A stretch of DNA of 64,000 nt from JAHRVQ01 sp051278195 (GTDB lineage Bacteria > Pseudomonadota > Gammaproteobacteria > Pseudomonadales > Azotimanducaceae), in the NCBI GenBank assembly GCA_051278195.1, contig JBNMQM010000011.1, positions 1 through 64,000 of the forward strand. The letters are read 5' to 3'. How positions within the stretch are numbered: the stretch's first letter is position 1; each line of letters starts with the position of its first letter. The notes below the pieces were generated by a model that was given only the letters and a program-made list of their open reading frames with translations, made no database searches and was not told the origin of the DNA. The position numbers and the translations under genes are program-made. Below are positions 24,964 to 34,533 of this stretch, one piece after another.

Positions 24964-26193
24964 TTAGTTGATAGAAATGCCGTCAATATTGGCCAGAGTA
25001 GGAATATCCTTGTCCCCTCGACCGGAAAGATTCACCACGATGATATCGTCCGGTGACATTTCCTTCGCGAGCTTCTTTGCATAGGCGATTGCGTGAGCGG
25101 ACTCAAGTGCAGGAAGAATACCTTCCAATAAGTTTAACTCACGAAATGCATCTAATGCTTCTTGGTCTGTAACTGAAACATATTCCGCTCGCTTGACGTC
25201 TTTTAACCATGAGTGTTCAGGCCCTACACCAGGATAATCGAGGCCAGCCGAAATTGAATGGGTATCTAAAATTTGGCCGTTCTCGTCCTGCATCAAATAG
25301 GTTCGTGTGCCATGTAAGACCCCGACCTTGCCGCGGCTGAGCGGTGCTGCGTGCTCGCCCGTTTCGATCCCTTTGCCTGCTGGTTCTACACCCAGCAACC
25401 GCACCGATTCGTCATTCAAGAAGGGGTGAAAAATACCCATGGCATTAGAACCACCGCCGACACAGGCAACAATGGCGTTTGGCAGCTGGCCGAACTGTCG
25501 TTGGCATTGGACGCGAGTTTCTTTACCAATCACCGACTGAAAATCCCGTACTAACATCGGATATGGATGAGGGCCCGCGACGGTGCCTATGATGTAATAA
25601 GTGTCGTCTACGTTGGCTACCCAATCTCGCATTGCTTCACTTAAAGCGTCTTTTAAGGTTTTAGACCCACTATCGACCGGCACAACTTCCGCCCCGAGCA
25701 GCTTCATCCTATAAACATTCAGGCTTTGTCTGGCGATATCCTCGCTACCCATATAGACGACACATTTTAGGCCGAATCTTGCTGCCACAGTTGCCGAGGC
25801 GACACCGTGCTGGCCTGCACCTGTTTCTGCAATCACACGCGGCTTACCCATATGCTTTGCCAGTAACGCTTGGCCGATACAGTTGTTAATTTTATGCGCG
25901 CCAGTATGGTTAAGGTCTTCACGCTTGAGGAGTATTTTTGCACCACCGACTTGATCTGTTAGTCGTTCTGCAAAATATAACGGCGAGGGTCGACCCACAT
26001 AGGTTGCAAGATCATGCTCATATTGCTGAATGAACACAGGATCATCCTTCAATATATTATATTGCTCCGTCAAATCATCTAGAGCAGCAACCAACACCTC
26101 TGACACAAACCTGCCACCATAGATGCCAAACTGACCATTGCTATCGGGTAGTTCTCCTACCTGTGTATTGTCTCCTTTGGCCAGGTTGCTCAT
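24964..26193 (-). CDS. trpB: Tryptophan synthase beta subunit
   Basis: The 409-residue protein has the PLP lysine in HTGAHKINN, GGGSNAMGIFHPF for the cofactor phosphate, and ETGAGQHGVA. It condenses indole with serine to make tryptophan. The start ATG overlaps the trpF stop (ATGA, 26190-26193). Confidence 0.97.
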   Translation of the reverse strand: MSNLAKGDNTQVGELPDSNGQFGIYGGRFVSEVLVAALDDLTEQYNILKDDPVFIQQYEHDLATYVGRPSPLYFAERLTDQVGGAKILLKREDLNHTGAHKINNCIGQALLAKHMGKPRVIAETGAGQHGVASATVAARFGLKCVVYMGSEDIARQSLNVYRMKLLGAEVVPVDSGSKTLKDALSEAMRDWVANVDDTYYIIGTVAGPHPYPMLVRDFQSVIGKETRVQCQRQFGQLPNAIVACVGGGSNAMGIFHPFLNDESVRLLGVEPAGKGIETGEHAAPLSRGKVGVLHGTRTYLMQDENGQILDTHSISAGLDYPGVGPEHSWLKDVKRAEYVSVTDQEALDAFRELNLLEGILPALESAHAIAYAKKLAKEMSPDDIIVVNLSGRGDKDIPTLANIDGISIN

Positions 26194-26816
26194 GTTCTGC
26201 TCCGATCTGCGGCTGCAACCGCGTTAAAAAAATTCGTCATCTTCTCTACATCCTTTCTTCCGGGAGAAGACTCAACCCCACTACTCACATCAACGGCATA
26301 GGGGTTAAATCGTTCGATAGCGGCCGCGACGTTCTCCGCCTTCAAACCACCAGCGAGAATGCTGCCCTCGGGCAATAGGTCTAAAAGTTCCGACCCGATC
26401 TGCTGCCCTGTTCCACCATAGAGCCCTTCGACGTGGGCATCAAACAAGAAACCGTCAGCGTCTGGGAAGTCATCCATTTTTGCGAAATCGCTAATGCTAC
26501 TGATACGCAAGACCTTGATAAATGGCTTGCCGAACTGACGACAAAATTTGTTTTCTTCATCGCCATGAAATTGCAGCACATCAAACGGTAACTCAGAACA
26601 AATCTCAGAAACCACGTCAGCACCCTCATTGACGAATAAACCAATCGCACTGACAAATGGCGGCAACGCCTCCACCATCGAGCGGGCAACATCTACTTTG
26701 ACATAGCGTGGGCTAGCTTCGAACATATTGAAACCGATCGCATCGGCACCTAATGTGACGGCGAGCTTGAGATCGTCCGGATCGGTAATGCCGCAGATTT
26801 TAACTCTGGTACGCAT
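26190..26816 (-). CDS. trpF: Phosphoribosylanthranilate isomerase
   Basis: From ATG 26816 the 208-residue TIM-barrel protein begins MRTRVKICGIT, with the general-base Cys in KICGIT and the general-acid Asp in LFDAHVEGLYGGTGQ; the C-terminal AVDVSSGVESSPG phosphate site is intact. A TTG directly before the ATG is also in frame but less likely. Other trp genes (trpE, D, C) are not here, so the pathway is split. Confidence 0.95.
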   Translation of the reverse strand: MRTRVKICGITDPDDLKLAVTLGADAIGFNMFEASPRYVKVDVARSMVEALPPFVSAIGLFVNEGADVVSEICSELPFDVLQFHGDEENKFCRQFGKPFIKVLRISSISDFAKMDDFPDADGFLFDAHVEGLYGGTGQQIGSELLDLLPEGSILAGGLKAENVAAAIERFNPYAVDVSSGVESSPGRKDVEKMTNFFNAVAAADRSRT

Positions 26817-26896
26817 CAAGAAAAATGAGCCTGCTGTCGCTTAAAAGGAGCGGGAGTTTAGCAGAATCCGGAACTGCCGACAGTACCTGAGCAGTT

Positions 26897-27706
26897 TTAA
26901 AGCAGACCTTCCATAAAGTGCGGCAATGCCGCTCCGATGGGAATTTGCGGCTCGTCGGGGTAAATAACATCAACCAAGTACAGACCATGCGGAGGCGCCG
27001 TCACACTACCTTTCGTTCGATCGGACAGAGCCAACAGCTCTGCAGTCCAACCTATCGGATAGACGCCTGCACCTATATCGAGCAGTACCCCGGCGATGTT
27101 CCTCACCATATGGTGTAAAAACGCGTTTGCTTCAATATCAATGACGATCAGCTCCCCCCTACGTGTGACCTTAATATGATGAACATTTCGCATTGCGGTT
27201 CTCGACTGGCAACTCGAGGCTCGAAAACTCGTGAAATCGTTCTCTCCAAGCAACGCCTGCCCCGCTTCATGCATTGCTTCAGCATCGAGACGTCTGGGGT
27301 CTCGGGTATACATTCCTGGCAGTAAAGCTGAACGTACCGGGCTTGTGTAAACCACATAGCAGTAACGCCTTGCTACAGCCGAATGCCGAGCATTGAAATC
27401 AGTCGGCACAGGCCGCGCCCAAACAACAGACACGTCATCGGGTAAATGGGCATTAGTCCCCATAACCCAAGCCTTTTCAGATCTCTGCTTTGTGGTGTGT
27501 AAATTGACAACCTGCTTGGTCGCATGGACACCTGTGTCGGTTCTTCCGGCACAGGTCACTTGCACAGACTCGTCGGCAACAACGGTGAGCGCCGTTTGAA
27601 GCGCGAGTTGAATTGTCGGAGTAGATTCGCTCTGATATTGCCACCCATGGTAGCGGGTACCTTGATAGGCAATACCAAGCGCGAAGGTATTAACGGTTGC
27701 GATCAA
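26897..27706 (-). CDS. truA: tRNA pseudouridine synthase A (positions 38-40)
   Basis: The 269-residue protein has the catalytic Asp in CAGRTDTGVHA near residue 55 and the family motifs GIAYQGTRYHGWQ and HHMVRNIAG. It modifies uridines in the anticodon stem-loop. It lies 5 bp after fimV and 80 bp before trpF, the usual fimV-truA-trpF order of pseudomonads. Confidence 0.96.
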   Translation of the reverse strand: MIATVNTFALGIAYQGTRYHGWQYQSESTPTIQLALQTALTVVADESVQVTCAGRTDTGVHATKQVVNLHTTKQRSEKAWVMGTNAHLPDDVSVVWARPVPTDFNARHSAVARRYCYVVYTSPVRSALLPGMYTRDPRRLDAEAMHEAGQALLGENDFTSFRASSCQSRTAMRNVHHIKVTRRGELIVIDIEANAFLHHMVRNIAGVLLDIGAGVYPIGWTAELLALSDRTKGSVTAPPHGLYLVDVIYPDEPQIPIGAALPHFMEGLL

Positions 27707-27711
27707 ACCAA

Positions 27712-30576
27712 TTAGTCAAATTTTTCCAATAACTGGGTTGCTTCCTGCTTTTCCTGATCAGAACCATCTTTCAGGACTTCTTGCAGCAAACTCTTGGCAC
27801 CGTCGCTGTCACCCATGTCGATGTAGGCGCGAGCCAGATCCAGTTTATTGTCGTCTTCATCGTCAAGATCAAAATCAAGAGCGTCTTCATCGTCTAGATC
27901 CAGAGAAAACTCATCGTCTTCTAGGTCCAAAGAAATTTCGCCGTCACCATCAAGATCGAGAGAGATTTCTTCGTCATCGCCAAGGTCCAAATCGTCATCA
28001 TCAAGATCTAGATCTAATATGATTTCGTCTTCATCATCGCTAACAGCCTTACCTAAACCCTGAGCGGCGGTTTCAAGATCCTTCTCTAAATCAAGATCAT
28101 CTTCGACCGAAATACCACTCAAGTCGAGGATGTCATCATCATCGTCGTCCAGGTCGAGGGTGATTTCATCATCATCTTCTAGGTCGAGTTTGATTTCTCC
28201 GTCATCTTCCAGGTCGAGGGTGATTTCATCATCATCTTCTAGGTCGAGTTTGATTTCGTCATCATCTTCTAGGTCGAGGGTGATTTCGTCATCGTCGTCT
28301 AGGTCGAGTTTGATTTCGTCATCGTCGTCTAAGTCGAGTTTGATTTCGTCATCGTCGTCTAAGTCGAGTTTGATTTCGTCATCGTCGTCTAAGTCGAGTT
28401 TGATTTCGTCATCGTCGTCTAAGTCGAGTTTGATTTCGTCATCGTCTTCTAGGTCGAGTGTGATTTCGTCATCGTCAAGATCAAGGCCGATCTCATCGTC
28501 GTCTAGGTCGAGATCAAGCTCGTCGTCTAGGTCGAGATCAAGCTCGTCTTCGAGGTCGAGGTCGAGATCAAGCTCGTCTTCGAGGTCTAATTCGATCTCA
28601 CCGTCATCGATACTGGTCTCAACCTCAGGCTTTTTGCGCTGGACCGTTGCATTTTCATCTTCAAGTTCGAAATCAAGTTCGAGGTCATCATCCGCCTCAA
28701 GAGACAAGTCTAATATTTCACCATCGTCATCCAGATCTAATTCAGTGCCAAGCGCCAAGTCATCTTCTTCGGTTTCTGAATCAAGATCATCAAGATCAAA
28801 GGACAGGTCATCATCATCCAATGACTCTGAGATTGCCTCGACCGGCGCCATACTGATGATAGTCGCATCCATCGCGGCAGCAGCATCTTCTGCAGCGCCA
28901 GGTATCTTCTTTTGCAATTCGAGTGCAGCAGCAACGGCAGCACTATCGTTCAAAAGCCTTAGCTGCTCTAATTGTAGATTGAACGCGACGCCATCTTCAG
29001 TTTGGACATAAACTTCAAGCAATTTTAGTTGGATGTCAGCACGATCAGGTTCTGCTTGGATTGCATTCTGTAAGAATGTAATCGCCTGAGGGAATCGACC
29101 ATAGGCAATATAAATCTCAACTTCGCCAATGACATCGCTTGTTTCAGGAGAAAGATCTTCTTCCTCTTCTTCTATGGCAGGCGCTTCCTCAAGATCAGCA
29201 ACGACTTCTTCCTCGGCTTCAACTGCAGATTCTTCAAATGCGTCTTCGAACTCATCATCGTCGGCTTTGTCCTGTTGGCGTCGACGCATCAATATCATGC
29301 CGCCAGCAACCACAAGTACCAATAGCAATCCAAGAATGGCCAGTACTAGCGGGTTATCTAACAATGAACCCGATTGAGCAGTAGGTGCAGGCTGCGCTGC
29401 AGCTGGCTGGCTGGAGGCTGCCTGCATTTTTTGAACTTCGGCTTTCAACGCGGCGAGCTGGTCATCTTTCAGAGTGAGAATTTCATTTAGGGTATCAAGC
29501 TGACCCTGCAGGTCATCAACCTTTACATTCATCTCACTGTTCGCGCGACGCGCACGATCCAGATCTTCTTCGGCAACAGCTAACTCATTTTCAATCTCTT
29601 GAACGGCCTCTGACCCACCCGTCCCAGAACGTTCACCGGCACGCTCATTCGAAGCCAGCAGTTTGAGCTCTCCATTCGCACGCCCGGAATCCGCATCACT
29701 AGGGCCTGGCTGACGACGGGTTGCATCTAATTGAACCAGACTACCGTCTTTATAGTCATCAAATTCTTGGTTTTGGCTTCGGACTTCCTGAACTGCCGAC
29801 GCGACTGTTTCAGCACGAATCTCACGGACATCGGGTATACGAAGAACGTAGCCCGCCTTCAGAAGGTTAATGTTGTTGTTAATAAAGGCTTCTGGGTTGG
29901 CGCGCTGCAAAGCCAGCATCGTTTGTTGCACGGATACCGAGCCATTTGGACGAACTCGCAGTGCGATCTTCCATAACGTATCACCCTGCCCCGTCATCCC
30001 ATATTCTGCTCCCAAGACATCACCAGTGCGCTCTGAACGACTACTTGTCGCTGGCTGCGATTGCGGCTGGCGCACACTTGGCACTGCTGGTTGGATTGCT
30101 GGTACGGGAACAACCGCATTCGGCTGTGCCACGCGATTGGTGACTTGGCTTGGCTGGACTGACTCGATCGCTTTATCAGCGAATACCGGCGGGTCGAGCA
30201 GAACAGTATATTCACGCAAGATACGGCCTGTGGGCCATAGAACTTCTACAATAAAGTTCAAGAACGGTTCGATAACCGGTTTGCTGCTAGTGACGAAAAT
30301 GATCATCTCACCATTTTCGTTGGGCGCAACTTTAAACCGCAGGTCAGTCAGCAGGTAGTTTCGCTCCACGCCGACACGGTCGAAATCCTCTTGAGAACCC
30401 AAGTTCGGCAGGATCTCCTCGACTTCGAGTCCGCGAACATTGGTTAACTTAATTTCTGCACTGAACCGCTGATTGAGCGCTGAATTGAGTTCCAGCTCCC
30501 CTAGCCCGAGGCCATAAGCAGGGGACGCCAAGCATCCCAACAAAACTGCTACGAACAGCAGGAGTTTCCGAATCAT
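27712..30576 (-). CDS. fimV: FimV-family peptidoglycan-binding polarity protein with long acidic repeat region
   Basis: From ATG 30576 (GGGGAGAG upstream) the 954-residue protein has a signal peptide (about 1-22), the FimV N-terminal domain (LGLGELELNSALNQRFSAEI), a LysM-like segment near 195-255 (GQGDTLWKIA), a coiled coil near 330-390, one membrane segment near 410-430, and a cytoplasmic acidic part ending in the FimV C-terminal TPR motif (LDLARAYIDMGD...). FimV organises the cell pole, type IV pili and cAMP signalling in pseudomonads. Residues about 702-812 are a decapeptide repeat (DDDEI-K/T-LDLD) encoded by a 30-bp minisatellite. Confidence 0.93.
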   Translation of the reverse strand: MIRKLLLFVAVLLGCLASPAYGLGLGELELNSALNQRFSAEIKLTNVRGLEVEEILPNLGSQEDFDRVGVERNYLLTDLRFKVAPNENGEMIIFVTSSKPVIEPFLNFIVEVLWPTGRILREYTVLLDPPVFADKAIESVQPSQVTNRVAQPNAVVPVPAIQPAVPSVRQPQSQPATSSRSERTGDVLGAEYGMTGQGDTLWKIALRVRPNGSVSVQQTMLALQRANPEAFINNNINLLKAGYVLRIPDVREIRAETVASAVQEVRSQNQEFDDYKDGSLVQLDATRRQPGPSDADSGRANGELKLLASNERAGERSGTGGSEAVQEIENELAVAEEDLDRARRANSEMNVKVDDLQGQLDTLNEILTLKDDQLAALKAEVQKMQAASSQPAAAQPAPTAQSGSLLDNPLVLAILGLLLVLVVAGGMILMRRRQQDKADDDEFEDAFEESAVEAEEEVVADLEEAPAIEEEEEDLSPETSDVIGEVEIYIAYGRFPQAITFLQNAIQAEPDRADIQLKLLEVYVQTEDGVAFNLQLEQLRLLNDSAAVAAALELQKKIPGAAEDAAAAMDATIISMAPVEAISESLDDDDLSFDLDDLDSETEEDDLALGTELDLDDDGEILDLSLEADDDLELDFELEDENATVQRKKPEVETSIDDGEIELDLEDELDLDLDLEDELDLDLDDELDLDLDDDEIGLDLDDDEITLDLEDDDEIKLDLDDDDEIKLDLDDDDEIKLDLDDDDEIKLDLDDDDEIKLDLDDDDEITLDLEDDDEIKLDLEDDDEITLDLEDDGEIKLDLEDDDEITLDLDDDDDDILDLSGISVEDDLDLEKDLETAAQGLGKAVSDDEDEIILDLDLDDDDLDLGDDEEISLDLDGDGEISLDLEDDEFSLDLDDEDALDFDLDDEDDNKLDLARAYIDMGDSDGAKSLLQEVLKDGSDQEKQEATQLLEKFD
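28141..28470 (-). repeat. 30-bp coding minisatellite inside fimV (11 units)
   Basis: Eleven 30-bp units encode DDDDEI(K/T)LDL-type decapeptides. Four consecutive units (28321-28440) are identical at the DNA level; the unit at 28291 differs by one base; the outer ones differ by a few. The pattern fits recent expansion by slippage or unequal crossing-over, keeping frame because the unit is a multiple of 3. Confidence 0.95.
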
Positions 30577-30696
30577 TATTATATCTCTCCCCAGCCCCAT
30601 CGGCAGAGTTGCGTTTCTACAGTCGCCCGCTGATCATTTTTGTGATGGCGAGCGAACCTAGAAACGGTCTCTAATTGTTGCGATAAGTATCGCTTA

Positions 30697-31713
30697 TTAC
30701 AGATGTTTTATCAAAACTTCTGCGATTTGTATACTGTTTAGCGCAGCACCCTTTCGGACGTTGTCAGAGACAACCCACAGACTGATCCCATTGGGGTGGG
30801 AGATATCCTTGCGAATCCGACCGACAAAAACGGGGTCGTTCCCTGAAGCATCACTCACGGCCGTCGGGTATCCACCGGCAACTTGCTCGTCAATAACGGT
30901 CACGCCTGGTGCATTTCCCAGTAATTCTCGCACTTTTTCGGCACTGATCGGTGAACCCGTCTCGATATGAATAGACTCAGAGTGGCCATAAAAGACAGGT
31001 ACTCTAACGCAGGTCGGGTTTACCCCAATCTCGTCATCACCGAGAATCTTGCGCGTTTCCCAGACCATTTTCATTTCTTCATTGGTATAACCATTATCTT
31101 CAAAATCCCCAATATGCGGGATCACATTGAAGGTAATTTGTTTAGGAAAGAAGTCAGACTCAAAAGGCTGGGCGTTCAATAGTTTTGCGGTTTGTGTCGC
31201 CAATGCTTCAACGCCCTGCTTGCCTGCGCCGGAAACCGCTTGATAGGTCGACACGTTAATTCGCTTGATCCCAACGGCATCATAGATCGGTTTCAGAGCC
31301 ACGAGCATCTGAATGGTCGAACAATTCGGGTTCGCAATGATATTCGAGCCTTTATATTCAGCAATCTTCTCGGGGTTGACCTCTGGTACAACCAGCGGGA
31401 TCTTGTTATCACGCCGAAAATAAGACGTGTTATCAATAACAACACAACCCGCTGCCGCGGCAATTGGTGCGTACTGCGCGGAGATGCTGCCTCCTGCGGA
31501 AAAGAGCCCAATGTGAGTATTTGAGAAGTCGAAGGTTGCCAAATCCTGAACAGGCACACTTTTACCTCGAAATTGCAGCCGTTTGCCGGCAGAATTAGCA
31601 CTTGCCAAGAGCGCAAGCTCTCCGACGGGAAAACCCCGCTCCTCTATGATCTCCAGCATGGCTTCTCCGACAGCACCCGTCGCGCCCACTATTGCTATGT
31701 TTACTTTTTCCAA
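30697..31713 (-). CDS. asd: Aspartate-semialdehyde dehydrogenase
   Basis: The 338-residue protein has the NADP loop VGATGAVGEAM, the catalytic Cys in IIANPNCSTIQ and the RVPVFYGHSE substrate region. It makes aspartate semialdehyde for lysine, threonine, methionine and diaminopimelate. The start is TTG: a TAA stop lies two codons upstream and no ATG/GTG occurs before the conserved N-terminus, so TTG is forced. It is divergent from the LysR gene and 121 bp upstream of fimV, as in pseudomonads. Confidence 0.95.
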   Translation of the reverse strand: MEKVNIAIVGATGAVGEAMLEIIEERGFPVGELALLASANSAGKRLQFRGKSVPVQDLATFDFSNTHIGLFSAGGSISAQYAPIAAAAGCVVIDNTSYFRRDNKIPLVVPEVNPEKIAEYKGSNIIANPNCSTIQMLVALKPIYDAVGIKRINVSTYQAVSGAGKQGVEALATQTAKLLNAQPFESDFFPKQITFNVIPHIGDFEDNGYTNEEMKMVWETRKILGDDEIGVNPTCVRVPVFYGHSESIHIETGSPISAEKVRELLGNAPGVTVIDEQVAGGYPTAVSDASGNDPVFVGRIRKDISHPNGISLWVVSDNVRKGAALNSIQIAEVLIKHL

Positions 31714-31784
31714 GGGTTACACCACTTTTTTGATTGATAGGGGTAATGTTAAGATCACCGGCTGGATAACTCAAATTCATATTA

Positions 31785-31801
31785 TTCATCAAATTGATGA
31801 A
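31785..31801. promoter_or_regulatory. Putative LysR-type operator between asd and the LysR gene
   Basis: TTCATC-AAATT-GATGAA is a perfect 17-bp palindrome containing the LysR hallmark T-N11-A. It sits 16 bp before the regulator's ATG and about 70 bp from the asd start, placed for autorepression and possibly control of asd. Confidence 0.55.
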
Positions 31802-31817
31802 ACATCGGAATGACTAA

Positions 31818-32705
31818 ATGATAGACATCGATGGTATTAAAGCGTTTGTCACAGTTGCAGACGCCCGCTCATTTTCGATCGCTGCAAACCATTTGCATCT
31901 GACACAGCCTGCCGTTAGCAAAAGAATTGCGCTGCTCGAAAGTCAAATGGGCGTCCGATTATTCGATCGCATCGGGCGAACCGTCAACCTCACCGAAGCC
32001 GGCCGAGCGTTAGAGCCTCGCGCTCGTGACATTCTGATGAACATTGAAGATACCCAGCGTGAAATAAGTAATCTTGCCGGTAACATTGGTGGACAACTTT
32101 CTTTAGCCACAAGCCACCACATTGGCCTATGGCGCCTACCCGAGGTACTTAAAAAATTCTCCCAGCGCCACCCGGACGTATCACTCGACCTACATTTCAT
32201 GGATTCAGAGGTCGCGCACGAGCAGATTGTACAGGGTAACCTGGAGCTTGGTGTGATCACTTTAGCACCCAAGAGCCATGAAAGACTTACCGCTATCCCT
32301 ATCTGGCGAGATCAGCTGGTATTTATGTGTGCTGCTGACCACCCTCTCGCAAGCCAAGAAAAGTTCTATATAGAACAACTCCCTGACTATCCGGCCATTT
32401 TACCTGATATGAGCACTTTTACCGGCAGGATTGTGAAGACGCTCTTTGAGGAGCGTGGCCTGGCACTTAATGTCAGTATGTCCACAAACTACCTTGAAAC
32501 GATCAAGATGCTAATTTCGGTTGGCTTAGGTTGGAGCGTTTTACCCATTTCAATGATGGATAGCAGCCTAAAGGTGATTAACGTGCCCAACGTCACTATT
32601 GAACGTCAGCTCGGCGCCATTCATCACGTCCAACGCACACTATCGAACGCTGGAAAAGCATTTCTCAATTGTCTCGAGGAAGATTCGACTCTCAAGAACG
32701 GATAA
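31818..32705 (+). CDS. LysR-family transcriptional regulator
   Basis: The 295-residue protein has an N-terminal winged HTH (about 1-62, FVTVADARSFSIAANHLHLTQPAVSKRI) and a LysR substrate-binding domain (about 90-290, LSLATSHHIGLWRLPEVL). In pseudomonads a LysR regulator of this kind stands beside leuCDB-asd-fimV; here it touches asd directly and the leu genes are missing, so it may be a remnant of that locus. The inducer is unknown. Confidence 0.92.
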   Translation: MIDIDGIKAFVTVADARSFSIAANHLHLTQPAVSKRIALLESQMGVRLFDRIGRTVNLTEAGRALEPRARDILMNIEDTQREISNLAGNIGGQLSLATSHHIGLWRLPEVLKKFSQRHPDVSLDLHFMDSEVAHEQIVQGNLELGVITLAPKSHERLTAIPIWRDQLVFMCAADHPLASQEKFYIEQLPDYPAILPDMSTFTGRIVKTLFEERGLALNVSMSTNYLETIKMLISVGLGWSVLPISMMDSSLKVINVPNVTIERQLGAIHHVQRTLSNAGKAFLNCLEEDSTLKNG

Positions 32706-32760
32706 AGACTCAAATAGGCTCACTGACACCAACTTCGCAAGATCGAGTCGCTAGTACCTT

Positions 32761-33843
32761 TTATAGGTCCGGCCCGACATTACCAACATCAAAGTTCTGA
32801 CCACGATCGCGGAGCAAGTGATCCATCAAAGTAATCGCGAGCATTGCTTCAGCAATTGGCGTAGCTCTAACGCCAACACAGGGATCATGCCGCCCCTTGG
32901 TGATAATTTCTGCCGCCTCACCAGTAACGCTAACGGTTTGACCTGGCTGAGTGATGCTCGACGTGGGTTTTAAAGCAATACGAACAATAATATCTTGGCC
33001 TGTAGAGATACCACCAAGAATACCGCCGGCATTATTCGATGCAAATCCGTTTTGCGACATCTCGTCCCGATGTTCGCTACCCCGTTGTTCTATGACATCG
33101 AAACCAGCGCCTATCTCAACACCCTTTACAGCGTTGATACTCATCATACCGTGAGCGATTTCAGCATCGAGCTTGTCGAACACTGGCTCGCCCAGTCCGG
33201 CTCGAAGGCCCTTAGCAACAACCGTGATTTCTGCACCGATCGAATCCCCGTCCCGGCGCAGTTGATCGATGAAGGCTTCCATCAATGGCACTTTGTCTTT
33301 GTCAGGGCAGAAAAAAGGATTTCGACCGATTTCTTCAAAATCCAACTGCTCTACTTTGATATCCCCCATTTGCGATAGATAACCAGTAATTTCAATGCCC
33401 TGTTGGCCTAGGTATTTCTTCGCGATGGCCCCCGCCGCCACACGCATAGCAGTCTCTCGCGCTGACGCACGACCGCCGCCGCGATGATCTCTGGTGCCGT
33501 ATTTTTTCAGATAGGTGTAGTCTGCATGGGAAGGACGAAACAAGTCCTTGATGTCGGAATAGTCTTTGGATTTCTGGTTTTCATTTTCGATCAACAAGCC
33601 AATTGCGGTACCCGTTGTGTGTCCCTCGAAAACGCCAGACAAAATCTTAACCTGATCACCTTCTTTTCTCTGGGTGGCATATTTAGACGTACCCGGTTTG
33701 CGGCGATCCAGGTCTATCTGAATGTCAGCCTCAGTTAATTCGATTCCAGGTGGGCATCCGTCCACGATGCAGCCCAGCGCGATGCCGTGGCTTTCACCGA
33801 AGGTTGTGACTCTAAACTGCTCGCCGATAGAGCTACCGGGCAT
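32761..33843 (-). CDS. aroC: Chorismate synthase
   Basis: From ATG 33843 the 360-residue protein has the three chorismate synthase signatures: FGESHGIALGCIVDGCPPG, GGGRASARETAMRVAAGA and RHDPCVGVRATPIAEAM. It forms chorismate from EPSP with reduced FMN. GGAG lies 8 nt upstream; an ATG nine codons earlier has no ribosome site or family match. It is divergent from folE. Confidence 0.97.
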   Translation of the reverse strand: MPGSSIGEQFRVTTFGESHGIALGCIVDGCPPGIELTEADIQIDLDRRKPGTSKYATQRKEGDQVKILSGVFEGHTTGTAIGLLIENENQKSKDYSDIKDLFRPSHADYTYLKKYGTRDHRGGGRASARETAMRVAAGAIAKKYLGQQGIEITGYLSQMGDIKVEQLDFEEIGRNPFFCPDKDKVPLMEAFIDQLRRDGDSIGAEITVVAKGLRAGLGEPVFDKLDAEIAHGMMSINAVKGVEIGAGFDVIEQRGSEHRDEMSQNGFASNNAGGILGGISTGQDIIVRIALKPTSSITQPGQTVSVTGEAAEIITKGRHDPCVGVRATPIAEAMLAITLMDHLLRDRGQNFDVGNVGPDL

Positions 33844-33969
33844 ACTGCTTCTCCGCACAAAAATGCGCATTATAGCGACTAAAGACCGGTTCCGCGCGCC
33901 AAAATAAATTTTTGACCCAGCTTCTATGATGACTTAGTGTACCCGCTCTTTGGTAACCCGAAATTTAGC

Positions 33970-34518
33970 ATGGAAGATGCATATAAAAAGATTATTGAAG
34001 CCGTTGGCGAAGACCCCAACCGAGAGGGCCTACGTGATACACCGCAACGTGCGGCCAAGGCGATGGCATTTTTAACCCATGGTTATGACCAATCGTTGGA
34101 TGAAGTGGTTAACAATGCGCTGTTCGATTCTGATACAAATGAGATGGTCGTCGTGCAAAACATCGAACTCTATTCTATGTGTGAGCATCATATGCTGCCT
34201 TTTATAGGCAAAGCCCACGTGGCTTATTTGCCCACGGGCAAGGTACTCGGTCTGTCAAAGATTGCTCGAATTGTCGACATGTACGCTCGCCGACTACAGA
34301 TTCAGGAAAATCTCAGCAAGCAAATCGCAGAGGCTATTCAATCGGTCACAAACGCCGCTGGCGTCAGTGTCATCATTGAGGCTAAACACATGTGCATGAT
34401 GATGCGTGGCGTGCAAAAACAAAATTCAGTCATGCGGACTTCAGTCATGCTCGGTGAGTTTCGCGACAGTCCATCGACCCGTATGGAATTTATGTCATTG
34501 CTCAATCTTCCGCTCTAG
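33970..34518 (+). CDS. folE: GTP cyclohydrolase I
   Basis: From ATG 33970 the 182-residue protein shows MCEHHMLPFIGKAHVAYLP with zinc ligands Cys and His, and the third ligand Cys in AKHMCMMMRG. It converts GTP to dihydroneopterin triphosphate, the first step of folate synthesis. The ribosome site is weak; the in-frame GTG at 33937 is a possible alternative, but family N-termini begin near EDAYKKIIEAVGEDPNREGL. Confidence 0.95.
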   Translation: MEDAYKKIIEAVGEDPNREGLRDTPQRAAKAMAFLTHGYDQSLDEVVNNALFDSDTNEMVVVQNIELYSMCEHHMLPFIGKAHVAYLPTGKVLGLSKIARIVDMYARRLQIQENLSKQIAEAIQSVTNAAGVSVIIEAKHMCMMMRGVQKQNSVMRTSVMLGEFRDSPSTRMEFMSLLNLPL

Positions 34519-34533
34519 ACCAATCAAGCCGAT

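Noticed and set aside
28141..28470. Possible CRISPR array (regular 30-bp repeats)
   Set aside because: The repeats are contiguous with no spacers and encode fimV protein; no cas genes are near.
28130..29011. Plus-strand Ser-rich ORF of 293 codons
   Set aside because: It is the antisense reading of the Asp/Glu-rich fimV repeats; the open frame results from low-complexity codons.
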